Source: Chiridota heheva (taxonomy: Eukaryota > Echinodermata > Holothuroidea > Apodida > Chiridotidae). From it: a stretch of 64,000 nt of DNA. Under the pieces are notes generated by a model that saw only the letters and a program-made list of their open reading frames with translations, was not told where the DNA came from and ran no database searches. Position numbers and translations under genes: made by a program. Positions 39,290 through 51,000 of the stretch are shown here, piece by piece (the stretch's first letter is position 1; the number at the start of each line of letters is the position of its first letter). The stretch spans positions 1,642,001 to 1,706,000 of the forward strand of contig JAIGNY010002305.1 in NCBI GenBank assembly GCA_020152595.1. Reading direction: 5' to 3'.

Positions 39290-40616
39290 TAATAAATACC
39301 TAAATGGAAGGGTGGGGGGACAAAGTGCATAAATGTTTTTTTTATATACCCCAATGGGGGAGTATAAATGCGGGGGTAGGGGGGGGCACTTCCATATTAA
39401 AATGGTAGGCATGTGCCGCCAAAAAAAAAAAAATTGGACTGCAGTATGAAATATTTTTTGTTAACTGCAGTATGACAGTTTATGATTTTGATACCTGCAG
39501 TATGAAAATAAGTGATTTTTGATACTTGCAGTACAAAAATAGGTGATTTTTGATACCTGCCATATGAAAATAAGTTATTTTGATAGCTGCTGTATGAAAA
39601 TAAGTGATTTTTGATACCTGCAGTATGAAAAGATGCAATTTGTTTTGAGACCAGCAGTAAGAGAGATTAGATTTTGATACCTGCACTACGAAAATTCTGA
39701 AAAAAGGGCAACTGCTTGGGCAGCACATGTATATATACCTCACATATAAAAGTCTTCCTGCCCTCCTGGGCATAAATGTCTCGTATATACCCAATGGGGC
39801 AGCATAAATGTCTCGTATATACCCAATGGGGCAGCATAAATGTCTCGTATATACCCAATGGGAAAGCATAAATGTCTCGTATATACCCAATGTGGCAGTA
39901 TAAATGTCTTGTATATACCCAATGGGGCAGCATAAATGTCTCGTATATACCCAATGGGGCAGCATAAATGTCTCATACATACCCCAATGGGGCAGCCCAA
40001 ATGTCTCGTATATACCCAATGGGGCAGCATAAATGTCTCGTGTATACCCCAATGGGGCAGCATAAATGTCTCGTGTATACCCGAATAGGGCAGCATAAAT
40101 GTCTTATATATACCCCAATGGGGCAGCATAAATGTCTCGTATATACCCAATGGGGCAGCATAATTGTCTCGTATATACCCAATGGGGCAGCATAAATGTC
40201 TCGTACATACCCTAATGGTGAAGCAAAAATGTTGCGTATATACCCCAATAGGGAAGCATAAATGTCTCGTATATACCTTAATGGGAAAGCATAAATGTCT
40301 CGTATATAACCTAATGGGAAAGCATGTCTCGTATATACCTTCATAGGAAAGCATTTCTCGTATATACCTTAATGGGGATGCATGTCTAATATATACCTTA
40401 ATGAGGAAGCATGTCAAATATATACCCAAATGGGGAAGCATGTCTGATGTATACCCCAATGGGGAAGCATGTCTCATATATACCCCAATGGGAAATCATG
40501 TCTCATTTATACCCCAATGGAGAAGCATATCTCATATATACCTTAATGGGAAAGCATGTCTCATATATGACCCAATGGGGAAGCATGTCTCATATATACC
40601 CCAATGGGGAAGCATA
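39290..40616. repeat. 32-bp minisatellite, left part (interrupted)
   Basis: Units have GTATATACCCAATGGGGCAG then CATAAATGTCTC. Related units also precede the TIR element (39330-39375), so the array starts left of it. Toward 40400 the unit shortens to 29 bp. Minus-strand (GYIRDIYAAPLGIYETF) and plus-strand ORFs are periodic artefacts. Confidence 0.95.
39382..39722 (+). mobile_element. TIR element inside the minisatellite, GGGGGCACTTCCATA family
   Basis: The left end is GGGGGCACTTCCATA then GTGCCGCC. The body has five to six copies of a roughly 33-bp TGATACCTGCAGTATGAAAA repeat. The right end is CTGCACTACGAAAATTCTGA then GGGCAGCACATG. A second copy at 51400-51745 has the same body and the matching right terminus TATGGAAGTGCCCCC, which defines the TIR. 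Confidence 0.7.
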
Positions 40617-41616
40617 ATAATAAATAAGATTTATAATGTGCACGTATCCACCCAGAAGGTGCTCAAGGCGCCGTACAATGTGAAAAACAAAGAAATAACA
40701 ATAAACAAATTAACAAAAACATACTTAGGGGCCTACACACGCACATACACCCATATATGTATACACAAAAACAGTAATAAATAAAAGCTTTGGACATGAG
40801 ATGTGTTTTTAGATTTGTTTTGAAAATAGCAAGAGGAATTGGATGATCTGACATGAAGGGGTAATTGATTCCACAACCGTGGTGCAGCTTTACCAAAAGA
40901 CCTATCACCCCATGAGTGGTTAGAATTTTGTTCACATAAAGGTAATTTGACACTGGATCGAAGAGCACGAGTAGGAATATATGATTTTAAAAGGTCAGAG
41001 ATGTAATTTGGAGCACACCCAATCAACGATTTGTAAACAATAAGCAGTATTTTATATATTATCCTATATGACACAGAGCCAATGCAAGTCTTTTAGGATT
41101 GCAAGTACATCTCTTAAAAATTGCAGATATGACTTTCCTCCTTGCTAATGAAAAACACATTTTTATACCAGCTGATTATTGTTCAGAGATTAATTGGTTC
41201 TGTAAACAATTTATCCACTCAATATTTATATTTACTGTGCATGAGTTTTAAAGGTCAATGGTGGTCAATTGTTTGTTTTACTGAACTGCCGAAATTGGCC
41301 AAAAATTTGAATAAAGGAGATGTACACAACATGGAGTAATGGACAAGACCATACAAGGCGTGCAGAGAGTTTTGTATCTGTTGAAGACGGTGAATTTGTT
41401 TTTAAAGAAGAACATACAGTAGAACATATTTGAAGTTACAAAGGAATGTATGATTTAAACAGTAGCAGTAGAGTCAAGATATTTCCTTATTTTACCAATG
41501 TTTTGAAGATGAAAAGCAGCAGTGCGGGTAATCCGTGAAATCTGAGAGTTCATACTCATGGTTGAATCAAAGATGACACCTAGGTTACGTGCTTGAGAGC
41601 AAGATTTGATATTAGC
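40617..41616 (-). mobile_element. L2-like LINE 3' fragment inserted in the minisatellite
   Basis: Minus-strand translation in order: CSQARNLGVIFDSTMSMNSQ, AAFHLQNIGKIRKYLDS, IIHSFVTSN, then (after a gap) YRIIYKILLIVYKSLIGCAP then NYISDLL, YIPTRALRSS, WGDRSFGKAAPRLWNQLPLH and KTHLM. These are post-catalytic blocks of L2/CR1-type ORF2. The 3' end is an ATT-rich tail (AATAATAAATAAG on the plus strand) at 40617. Minisatellite units abut both ends. It has stops and frameshifts. Confidence 0.92.
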
Positions 41617-43100
41617 ATGTCTTATACATATATACCCCAATGTCTATGTATACCCCAATGGGGAAGCATAAATGTCTCGTATATACCCCAATGAGGAAGC
41701 ATAAATGTCTCATATATACCCCAATGGGGAAGCATAAATGTCTCGTATATACCCCAATGGGGAAGCAAAATTGTCTCGTATATACCTTAATGTGGATGCA
41801 TGTCTCGTATATACCCTAATGGGGAAGCATGTCTCATATATACCCCAATGGGGAAGCATGTCTCATATATACCCCAATGGGGAAGCATGTCTCATATATA
41901 CCCCAATGGGGAAGCATGTCTCATATATACCCCAATGAGGAAGCACGTCTCATATATACCCCAATGGGGAAGCATGTCTCATATATACCCCAATGGGAAA
42001 GAATGTCTCATATATACCCCAATGGGGAAGCATGTCTCATATATACCCCAATGGGGAAGTACGTCTCAAATATACCCCAATGGGGAAGTACATCTCATAT
42101 ATACCCCAATGGGGAAGTACGTCTCATATATACCCCAATGGGGAAGTACGTCTCATATATACCCCAATGGGGAAGTACGTCTCATATATACCCCAATGGG
42201 GAAGTACGTCTCATATATACCCCAATGAGAAAGCATGTCTCATATATACCCCAATGGGAAAGCACGTCTCATATATACCCCAATGAAGAAGCTCGTCTCA
42301 TATATACCCCAATGGGGAAGCACGTCTCATATATACCCCAATGGGGAAGCACGTCTCATATATACCCCAATGGGGAAGCACGTCTTATATATACCCCAGT
42401 GAGGGGCATGTCTTATATATACCCCAATGGGAAAGCACGTCTCATATATATCCCAATGGGGAAGCTCGTCTCATATATACCCCAATGGGGAAGCACGTCT
42501 CATATATGCCCCAATGGGGAAGCTTGTCTCATATATACCCCAATGGGGAAGCACGTCTTATATATACCCCAATGGGGTAGCTTGTCTCATATATACCCCA
42601 ATGGGAAAGCATGTCTCATATATACCCCAATGGAAAGCATGTCTCATATATAACCCAATGGGGAAGCATGTCTTATATATACCCCAATGGGGAGGCATGT
42701 CTCATATATACCCCAATGGGGAAGCATATCTCATATATACCCCAAAGGGGAAGCACGTCTCATTTTTTACCCAATGGGGAAGCACGTCTCATATATACCC
42801 CAATGGGGAAGCATGTCTCATATATACCCCAATAGAGAAGTATTAATGTTTCATATACCCCAATGGGAAAGCATTAATGTCTTATATATACCCCAATGGG
42901 GGAAGCATAACTGTCTCATATATACCCTAATGGGGGAAGCATTAACATCTCTTATATACCCCAATGGGAGAAACATTGTCTTATATATACCCCAACAGGG
43001 AAATGGGGAAAAATAAATGTATCTTTTATATACCTCAATGGAGAAGCATAAATGTATATCCAAATGGGTGACACATAAATGTCTCTTATATATACCTCAA
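41616..43100. repeat. 29-bp minisatellite, right part (continuation of 39290-40616)
   Basis: About 45 units of CATGTCTCATATATACCCCA then ATGGGGAAG (29 bp), becoming diverged after 42840. Since 29 is not divisible by three and the unit lacks plus-strand stops, all three frames are open (up to 274 aa) and give the same cyclic peptide (YPNGEACLIYTPMGKHVSYI). Confidence 0.96.
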
Positions 43101-43695
43101 TGGAGGATGCATCAATGTCACATTCAGGGGAGGGGCTGTAGGGGATTACATGAAGAATGTCTTTGAAGGTATGTCCTATATCAAAAGAAATATCTCTAAG
43201 AGGGCTGAGGATATGTATTCCTGTTAGATACCCCTGCCAATGGGGGAATAAATATCACATACAGCTCACCCATCTATAAAGGAAGTAGAAGGATGTTCAG
43301 AATGGGTGTCACTGTAGAGGGGTGATGATACGTCCTTGATATATAATCTAATGGGTTGAATGCATAGATATCGCATACAGGGTATGGGTTGTAACTCGCG
43401 TATCTAAAAGGGGGTAAAGAATGTGATCAAAAGAGGGTAATTGGTTAATATGATTGCAAATGGATAATTTTTCGGTATTCAGATCAGCAAAGTTATGACA
43501 GAATATTACTGAAGGCCTTATACTTTTCAGACCTTCATGAGGCAAAAAATTAATTTGTGAGATGAGCATATTCTTTCTTACTACAACTAGTGGAGAATCA
43601 TGTCTCCTGCATATGGAATAGGGGGGGAGGGGGCAACGTTACCCTTTCCAAATCATGGATACCATTGAATCCTAAAAAGATAAGATGCATGTTCT
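43101..43695. other. Intergenic, degenerate edge of the minisatellite
   Basis: Faint unit remnants (CTTGATATATAATCTAATGG near 43335) continue to about 43400. Otherwise nothing recognised; G run at 43620-43632. Confidence 0.5.
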
Positions 43696-43699
43696 ATTC

Positions 43700-44215
43700 A
43701 AGGATTAGTTCAGTGGTCAAGCGCAAGTCTATCCATGGAGCTTACAGGATTAGTTCAGTGGTCAAGCATAAGTTTATCCATGAAGCTTTTAGAATTAGTT
43801 CAGTGGTTAAGCACGAGTTTATCCATGGAGCTTACAGGATTAGTTCAGTGGTCAAGCGCGAGTTTATCCATGGAGCGTACAGGATTAGTTCAATGGTCAA
43901 GCACGAGTTTATTCATGGAGCTTACAGGATTAGTTCAGTGGTCAAGCGCGAGTTTACCCATGGAGCCTACAGTGTTAGTTTAGTGGTCAAGCGCGAGTTT
44001 ATCCATGGAGCGTACAGGATTAGTTCAGTGGTCAAGCGTGAGTTTATCCATGGAGCTTAAAGGATTAGTTTAGGGGTCAAGCGAGAGTTTATCCATGGAA
44101 CGTACAGGACTAGTTCAGTGGTCAAGCGCCAGTTTATTTATGGAGCGTACAGGATTAGTTCAGTGGTCAAGTGCGAATTTATCCATGGAGCTTAAAGAAT
44201 TAGGGGTCAAGCAAG
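43700..44215. repeat. 45-bp array built from MITE terminus
   Basis: Eleven units, each beginning AGGATTAGTTCAGTGGTCAA then GCGCGAGTTTATCCATGGAG. AGGATTAGTTCAGTGG is the terminus of the MITE at 20593-21231. The array replaces the left end of the MITE copy that continues to 44720. Confidence 0.95.
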
Positions 44216-44720
44216 TCCATCCTATATGAAAGATTTTAAAAGAAACAAAATAATGAAGAAAGCATTCAAAAATCTTATTCCGTTAAGAAGATATTCTAGT
44301 TAAAAGTTTTGAGCAGTACAGGAGATTCCTGTCTTCACAAGAAAAATTATTTTCCCCCAAAAAAGGGGAAAACCTATGTAAATTCCAAATTTCCATTTAC
44401 AAGTGCTTTGACCTACGGTTTCTAATTAGCATATATTAAAAGAAATATCATGATAAAACTGCAAATGTGCAGGAGGATGCTTACTTCCAGAGGTTTTCTT
44501 CCTAACACAGGGATGGACAATTTAGTACATAAAGACTTTGAGGAATCTGAGGCTATGACAACAACTAGTCTGATTTCAGTCATTTCTACACAAATGACAC
44601 CAAACTTGAATATCTCCTTCACTGGATAAGATTTTTAAATGCTTTCTTCACCATTTTGTTTCTTTTCAGGTCTTCCTTCACATGAGATGGACTTGCTTTA
44701 CCCCTGAACTAATCCTTTAA
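44216..44720. mobile_element. AGGATTAGTTCAGTGG-family MITE body and right end
   Basis: Contains AAGTCCATCCTATATGAAAG, AAAATCTTATTCCGTTAAGA and, inverted, TCCTTCACTGGATAAG, then ends CCCCTGAACTAATCCTTTAA. Same order as 20593-21231. Confidence 0.82.
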
Positions 44721-46394
44721 ACACATACATACAAGATTATCAGGGCAACCTGATATTCTTTTAGAAGATTACTTCGATAATCCTAGCGAAAACAGGCCAG
44801 AATTTGTACGTTTGTCATTAAATATCTCTTTAACGGCATGGTCAATGTCCATTTGGGAACTGGATAATTGTAGATTAATAGGTATAGATTTTAAAATGCA
44901 AAAATGAAATTGAAATACTTGGTTATAAAATTTCTAGAACCCATACAAGTTTTGTGCCATGGCATAAAGCTGTTTCATTAGTGGCATTATGGGTAATCTT
45001 CAAAATGGCATCTGAGAGGTCCCCCTCTTCAGGGGACAATAATTTTCTCCTGAAGAAAAGAATCTCCTAAACTGCATGTGCCGGGACCTGTAGAAATGCT
45101 CCTCAGTCAATCAACAAACATTGGCACAAGTTAACGCAGCATGGGAATCACCTCTTTTTCAAAAATTAATTTCAACAAGCAATGATGAACAAACAAACAA
45201 AATTCAAAAGAAATTCCAAACGAAAGGGAATTTGAATTTGTGATTGACATCTTCTTCACAAACAAACAAAAAACACACCTGATGATAAACAATTAATTGC
45301 TCTCTTCCATTATTTTAATGTATATCAACACATAACACTATACAGAACTTGTGTATAAAAAAACCCAGCCCCAATCAAATTGATGATTATTTATTTTTAG
45401 GTGGTTATAAATATTCAATACGGTATGTCGATATGATGTCATTGAACTATTCTTGAACTTTGGGGAACATTTATTTCAAAACCTATTTCATTAATATCTT
45501 GCTTCTCTATATCTTTGTACCTCTCCATGTTCTTAAAGAACTTTCTATTTGGAAACATCATTGAATTTAATTCCTTAGATGAAAAAAACAAAACAAACAA
45601 CAACAAGAAAAAAGAAGTTACTAAAACAAAGAAGGACTAATGGGAATAAACACATATACACAACCTTACAGAGGACATTAAAGCAAATTAAAAAGCCAAT
45701 CATCTTTAATAGGTAGTTTACACTCTTTACAATTATTGGAATATTTCTAAAACAAAATATGGAAAAAGTGAATGTGTTGGAATTCAAAGAAATATCATGA
45801 TAAAACAGCAAATGTGCAGGAGGATGCTTACTTCCCGATACCCCAAGTTTTCTTCCGAACACAGGGATGGACAATTCAGTACATAAAGACTGAGGAATTT
45901 GAGGCTACAACAACTAGTCTGATTTCAGCCGTTTCTACACAAATGACATCAAACTTGAATATCTCCTTCATTGGATAAGATTTTTCAATGTTTTCTTCAC
46001 CATTTTGTTTCTTTCAGGTCTTCCTTTACATGAGATGTGACTTGCTTGACCCCTGAACTAATCCTTTAAACACATACACACAAGATTCTCAGGGCAACCT
46101 GGTATTCTTTCTAGACAATGATTAGTGCAGAGTTAAATGAACAAGCTACCTCCAGGTTGATTTGTCGAGCCCTCTCCTGACAAAGTTCCTACTCGTTTAT
46201 CCGAAGCAAACAAACCCCTTGAATAATTTCCTCAAGAACAGTCACCTCCCTCCCACCCTTCTCATATTCAGGTATAAAAAGAAGAAATTCTTCAGGTCTA
46301 TGTTTATTGATACATATCATTTTTTTTATTGGCTAAAAGAAGTCAAAAATCTAAGCAGATCACTTTTTGAATATTTTTTCGTTTTTTGAGATAG
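44721..46394. other. Intergenic with second copy of the MITE right half
   Basis: Positions 45775-46110 repeat 44435-44790 in the same orientation, including the sequence beyond the MITE end (CACATACA, AGGGCAACCTG). The rest is AT-rich with nothing recognised; the minus-strand ORF at 45575-45874 is hydrophobic but has no motif. Confidence 0.65.
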
Positions 46395-46845
46395 AGTTTG
46401 ATCCATGGTTGGTCAAAGTTTGATCCATGGTTGGTCAAAGTTTGATCCATGGCTGGTCAAAGTTTAATCCATGGCTGGTCAAAGTTTAATCCATGGTTGG
46501 TGAAAGTTTGATCCATGGCTGGTCAAAGTTTAATCCATGGCTGGTCAAAGTTTAATCCATGGCTGGTCAAAGTTTAATCCATGGCTGGTCAAAGTTTAAT
46601 CCATGGTTGGTCAAAGTTTAATCCATTGGTGTTTAATCCATGGCTGGTCAAAGTTTAATCCATGGCTGGTCAAAGTTTAATCCATGGCTGGTCAAAGTTT
46701 AATCCATGGCTGGTCAAAGTTTAATCCATGGCTGGTCAAAGTTTAATCCATGGCTGGTCAAAGTTTAATCCATGGCTGGTCAAAGTTTGATCCATGGCTG
46801 GTCAAATTTTGATCCATGGCTGGTTACACTTTGATCCATGTTTAC
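46395..46845. repeat. 22-bp minisatellite, GGTCAAAGTTTAATCCATGGCT
   Basis: About 20 near-identical units with one 17-bp disruption near 46626. It sits about 570 bp beyond the proposed end of the SR gene. Confidence 0.96.
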
Positions 46846-47415
46846 TTCAAGCCAAATTTGTGACGCATGAAAATTTGAAGCTGAAAGTTCAAGCTGTTTG
46901 ATATATGGTAAGGTTGTGATGCCCGACTCCCTTGACAGCTCAAAAGCTGTATATTCTTTTCTGTTTTGAAAAAAGTCTATTCCTACTAGACTTATATTGA
47001 GGGCATGGTTTACACTAAAAAACTTTTGATAACAATTTGCTGCAACATTTCAAAGGCCATACATCAGGAATTAGCCAAGAAGGTGAAGCTGAAATGTCAG
47101 AAGCTATAATATGGTCAATTTCTAACCACTTTTGATGGAAATATTTTTGTAATCTTCACAAATTTTAAGGAATTTGCTGCCTCTACACACCCATAGATCA
47201 TATCTTCACCTATACTTCCCAACTGCAAATCAGAAAAGTTGCAACTAGAATAAGAAATGTTTTGGGTCATCTTAAAGCAGACCTCAAACAACTTTGAAGC
47301 ATGAAGGACATGAGGTAAAATGAAGAAATATTTTCATTATATTGGATTAGAAGATACAAACTGTTCTTACATACATTAAAATCCAATGATTGGTAATTTC
47401 AAATGGGTATTTTTT
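46846..47415. other. Intergenic, nothing recognised
   Basis: AT-rich spacer between the 22-bp array and the SR gene 3' end. Confidence 0.5.
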
Positions 47416-47572
47416 TTTATTTTGTAGACCTGTGGTATATCGATCGAATGTTTTCAATCACGACGTTGTTTTCCGAAACCTTGAAATGCAACGTGGAGGA
47501 CGTCCTTGGGACAAGTTACAGAAGCTGTAAAGGGAACAGGATTTACTTGTAAACTTGTTCATTTTTATCAAT
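47416..47572 (-). other. Proposed 3' UTR and polyadenylation signal of the SR factor gene
   Basis: On the minus strand an AATAAA lies at 47416-47421, about 155 nt after the stop codon. That would give a short 3' UTR. Only sequence position supports it. Confidence 0.45.
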
Positions 47573-48032
47573 CTAATGATCCTGCGTATCTCTGATGTCG
47601 CTGTCCTCGGTATGATTCGTGACATTTGAATCTTCCTTGTCTGCCCCATCGTCTCTCTGCTCCCGTTCTGGGGCTTCGTCATCTCTTCTCTCCGGGCTGT
47701 GATCTCTCTCTGCGCTGCGTCTTCTCTGCGGGCTGCGATCTCTGTCAGCGCTACCTTCTCTCTCCGTGCTGCGATCCCTATCCGGGCTGCGATCTTTGTT
47801 TCCATTTTCATGGACTGGACTGCCTCCCTTGCTGCGAGATCTGCTCTTGGATCTGCTCCTTTTGTCACCGCTGCGCGAACGGCTCTTCCTGTCGCGACTA
47901 CCCGACCGACTTTTCCTTTCCGGACTCCTAGAACGACTTTTCTTACCGCGACTTCCTGATCGGCTTTTACGAGCTTTGTCTGCGCTTCGAGAACGGCTCT
48001 TGCGATCCCTATCACGGCTTCTAGAGCGAGAC
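47573..48032 (-). CDS. SR factor terminal exon: main RS domain and acidic tail
   Basis: The coding part is 460 nt, starting after TTTATTCCAG and ending in TAG. It encodes SRSRSRDRDRKSRSRS and further Ser-Arg dipeptides, then SP/DR/ER mixed-charge repeats (DRSPDRDRSTERE), then an acidic tail with DDEAPERE and DSDIRDTQDH. The SR and SP serines are candidate SRPK/CLK sites. A second minus-strand frame is also open (47458-48051), a by-product of the AGR/CGN-rich codons. Confidence 0.94.
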
Positions 48033-51000
48033 CTGGAATAAAAAACAACATTACGTGTTACCAATTGAGCTTATCTTTAGCTTTATATAAATACACACAT
48101 GACAAGTCGTTTAAATGATTGGCGAGGGACTTTTTTGTTGTTGTATTTTTCCAACTCTGTCATACGGTGGATTTTATCACCAATTATGTTATACTCACAT
48201 GGGATGTAGAACTGAATGGATAAATATATGCCATTTTAGTAAGAGCATTTTTGATATCATGGAAAATGCATTATGAATTATTAAAGGTGAAAGTACACAA
48301 ATTTGTTGACATAATACTGGATTTTAACTGGATGCGATGCGGGGCGTCTAAATATCTCGTTGACATAGATTAGTGGCTAATTCAAAGAGAGGGTTGTACT
48401 GAATGCGATGAGGGGCTTTTAAATATCTCGTTGACATAGATTAGTGGCTAATTCAAAGAGAGGGTTGTACTGGATGCGATAAGAAGCTTTTAAATATTAT
48501 AGATTAGTGGCTAATTCAAAGAGAGGGTTGTTACTGGATGCAATGAGGGGATTCTAAATATCTCGTTGACATAGATTAGTGACTAATTCAAAGAGAGGGT
48601 TGTACTGGATGCGATGAGGGGCTTTTAAGTATCTCGTTGACATAGATTAGTGCCTAATTCAAAGAGAGGGTTGTAACTGAATGTGATGAGGGGCTTCTAA
48701 ATATCTCGTTGACATAGATTAGTGGGTAATTTAAAGAGAGGGTTGTACTGGATGCGATGAGGGGCTTTTAAGTATCTCGTTGACATAGATTAGTGCCTAA
48801 TTCAAAGAGAGGGTTGTACTGGATGCAATGAGGGGATTCTAAATATCATAGATTAGTGCCTAATTTAAAGAGAGGATTGTACTGGATGCAATGAGGGGAT
48901 TCTAAATATCTCATTGACATAGATTAGTGACTTATTCAAAAAGAGGGGCAGGGAGTAAATTTTTGGCAGAATCTCGCATTTAGATTCTTCGAAAAAGAAT
49001 ATGATGGCCTTAAGTGTCCACATCAGACTGAATTATAAACAATCTTCAATTTTGGAGCAAAATGTACAATTTTTGCTTTTTTAAAAAACAATTTTCAACC
49101 AACTTCAGCAAATAGCACTGGTTTAACGGAGCACTGGACTGAAATGTGAGGGCGCTTGTTTTTACGAATTTCACAAATATATTATCCACAACAGATCGAT
49201 AAACTTCATGCTTTAATAACCTACAGCCGATGCAAGGGCAAAGGTTACGTGAATATTCATATCAACCAGAAAATTGCTCTACCTTTGTGTGCTAGATAGC
49301 ATTTGATTTTTTGGGGGGAGCCCCCTAAAAATAAGCCCCACTTTTCAGTCTAGTGCTCCTTTAATAGATTTTGGGAAATTATTAGGGAGCAAAGTGCAGC
49401 TATTGATGTTGCCGTAAACCTCTACTCACCTGCGGTCTTTGCTCCTACTGCGCTGACGATCCCTACTTCTGCTCCTGCTTCGTTTTTTTGGACTTCTACT
49501 GTACCTTTTTAAAAAAGAACAAATCTTATTAATGTTCATCTGGAGGGTGGTAGGTCACAGGGGGTCGCGAGTCATCCTGGTTAGCGGTTCTTCACCTTTG
49601 GTGCAAACCGCAAAATTTTAATATAAATGTCGGCTCAGCCACAGTCCAAGAGGGGCAGGACCATCCATCTTGATGAATTTGCAAACACAACCAGGGGCTC
49701 CACACATGTTGTCTCAACAGGGATCCAGCAATTGCTATCTCAACCAGGGCTCACACCTGCTGTCTTAACAGGGACCCTGCAATTGCTGTCTGAACAGAGG
49801 ACCCACACCTGCTGTCTCAACGGGGACCCGGCAATTGCGGTCTAAACAGAGGCCCCACACCTGCTGTCTCAATGGACACCCGGCAATTGCTGTCTGAACC
49901 GGACCACACCTGCTGTCTCAATAGGGACCCAGCATTTGCTGTCTGAACCAGGGCCCACACCTGCTGTCTCAATGGGGACCCGGGCAATTGCTGTCTGAAC
50001 AGAGGCCCCACACCTGCTGTCTCAATGGGGACCCAGCATTTGCTGTCTGAACCAGGGCCCACACCTGCTGTCTCGATGGGGACCCGGGCAATTGCTGTCT
50101 TAACAGAGGCCCCATACCTGTTGTCTAAATGGGGACCCGACAATTGCTGTCTGAACAGAGGCCCACACCTGCTGTCTCAACTGTGACCCAACGATTGCTG
50201 TCTCAACAGAGGCCCCACACCTGCTGTCTCAATGGGGACCCGGCAATTGCTGTCTCAACCGGGGCCCCACACCTGCTGGGGACCCGGCAATTGCTGTCTC
50301 AACCGGGGCCCCACACCTGCTGGGGACCCGGCAATTGCTGTCTCAACCGGGGCCCCACACCTGCTGGGGATGCAATTGCTGTTACAACCAACAGCAATTG
50401 CTGTCTTAACTGGAGCCCCACACCTGCTGTCTCAACCAGGCCCACACACTTGCTGTCTTAACAGGGACCCAGCAATTGCTGTCTTAACCGGGGCACACAC
50501 CTGCTGTCTCACCATCACAGGTTTCTACATACCTATATGTTTATAATTAGCATTACTACACAATTACTCCAGGGGAGGGTTCGGATCCCCCTTTCCAATA
50601 GAAAGTTTGTAATAGTTGGACCCCTCCTCCCACACTTCAAAAGGTTCAAGTTAATATTTCCTGGGGCCCCTTGTTCCCAGAGCCTCTCCACCCTTTACTT
50701 AAGCATCCCTGGGCCCTCTCCAGCTATTTGATGGCACCAAAGCTAAGTCATAGCATCTCAGTCCAGCTCTGTACTAAATCATGCTTTGGCACACTTCAAC
50801 AAATGTCACATTAGGAAAGCTCAAACTGCAGGATTAGAAAAGTAACACATTTGGTATGGATTAGTGCTGGTAATGATTAACTGCTAATTGCTTGCAACTC
50901 TTCAAAAACATTAAGTTAAACTTTAAAACAATTCCTCGTGAACATGCTATGTGGGTGGCCTTGTGTACAAGCAGAACGATGAATTCAACAAATTGTTGGT

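Noticed and set aside
39480-42846. ORFs of up to 274 aa (plus) and 245 aa (minus) over the 29-32 bp array
   Set aside because: Periodic products of the minisatellite, open in several frames on both strands.
45575-45874. Hydrophobic 99-aa minus-strand ORF
   Set aside because: Low-complexity T-rich sequence overlapping a repeat; no motif.
47626-48041. Plus-strand ORFs opposite the RS exon
   Set aside because: Antisense shadows of the RS codons.
47458-48051. 197-aa minus-strand ORF overlapping the RS exon in another frame
   Set aside because: The other frame (ending at 47573) joins all upstream exons in phase and has the SR-protein sequence; this one is a shadow of Arg/Ser codon use.
49627-50546. 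ORFs with LLSQPGPHTC-type repeats
   Set aside because: They lie in the 52-bp minisatellite inside an SR gene intron; open on both strands because of composition.
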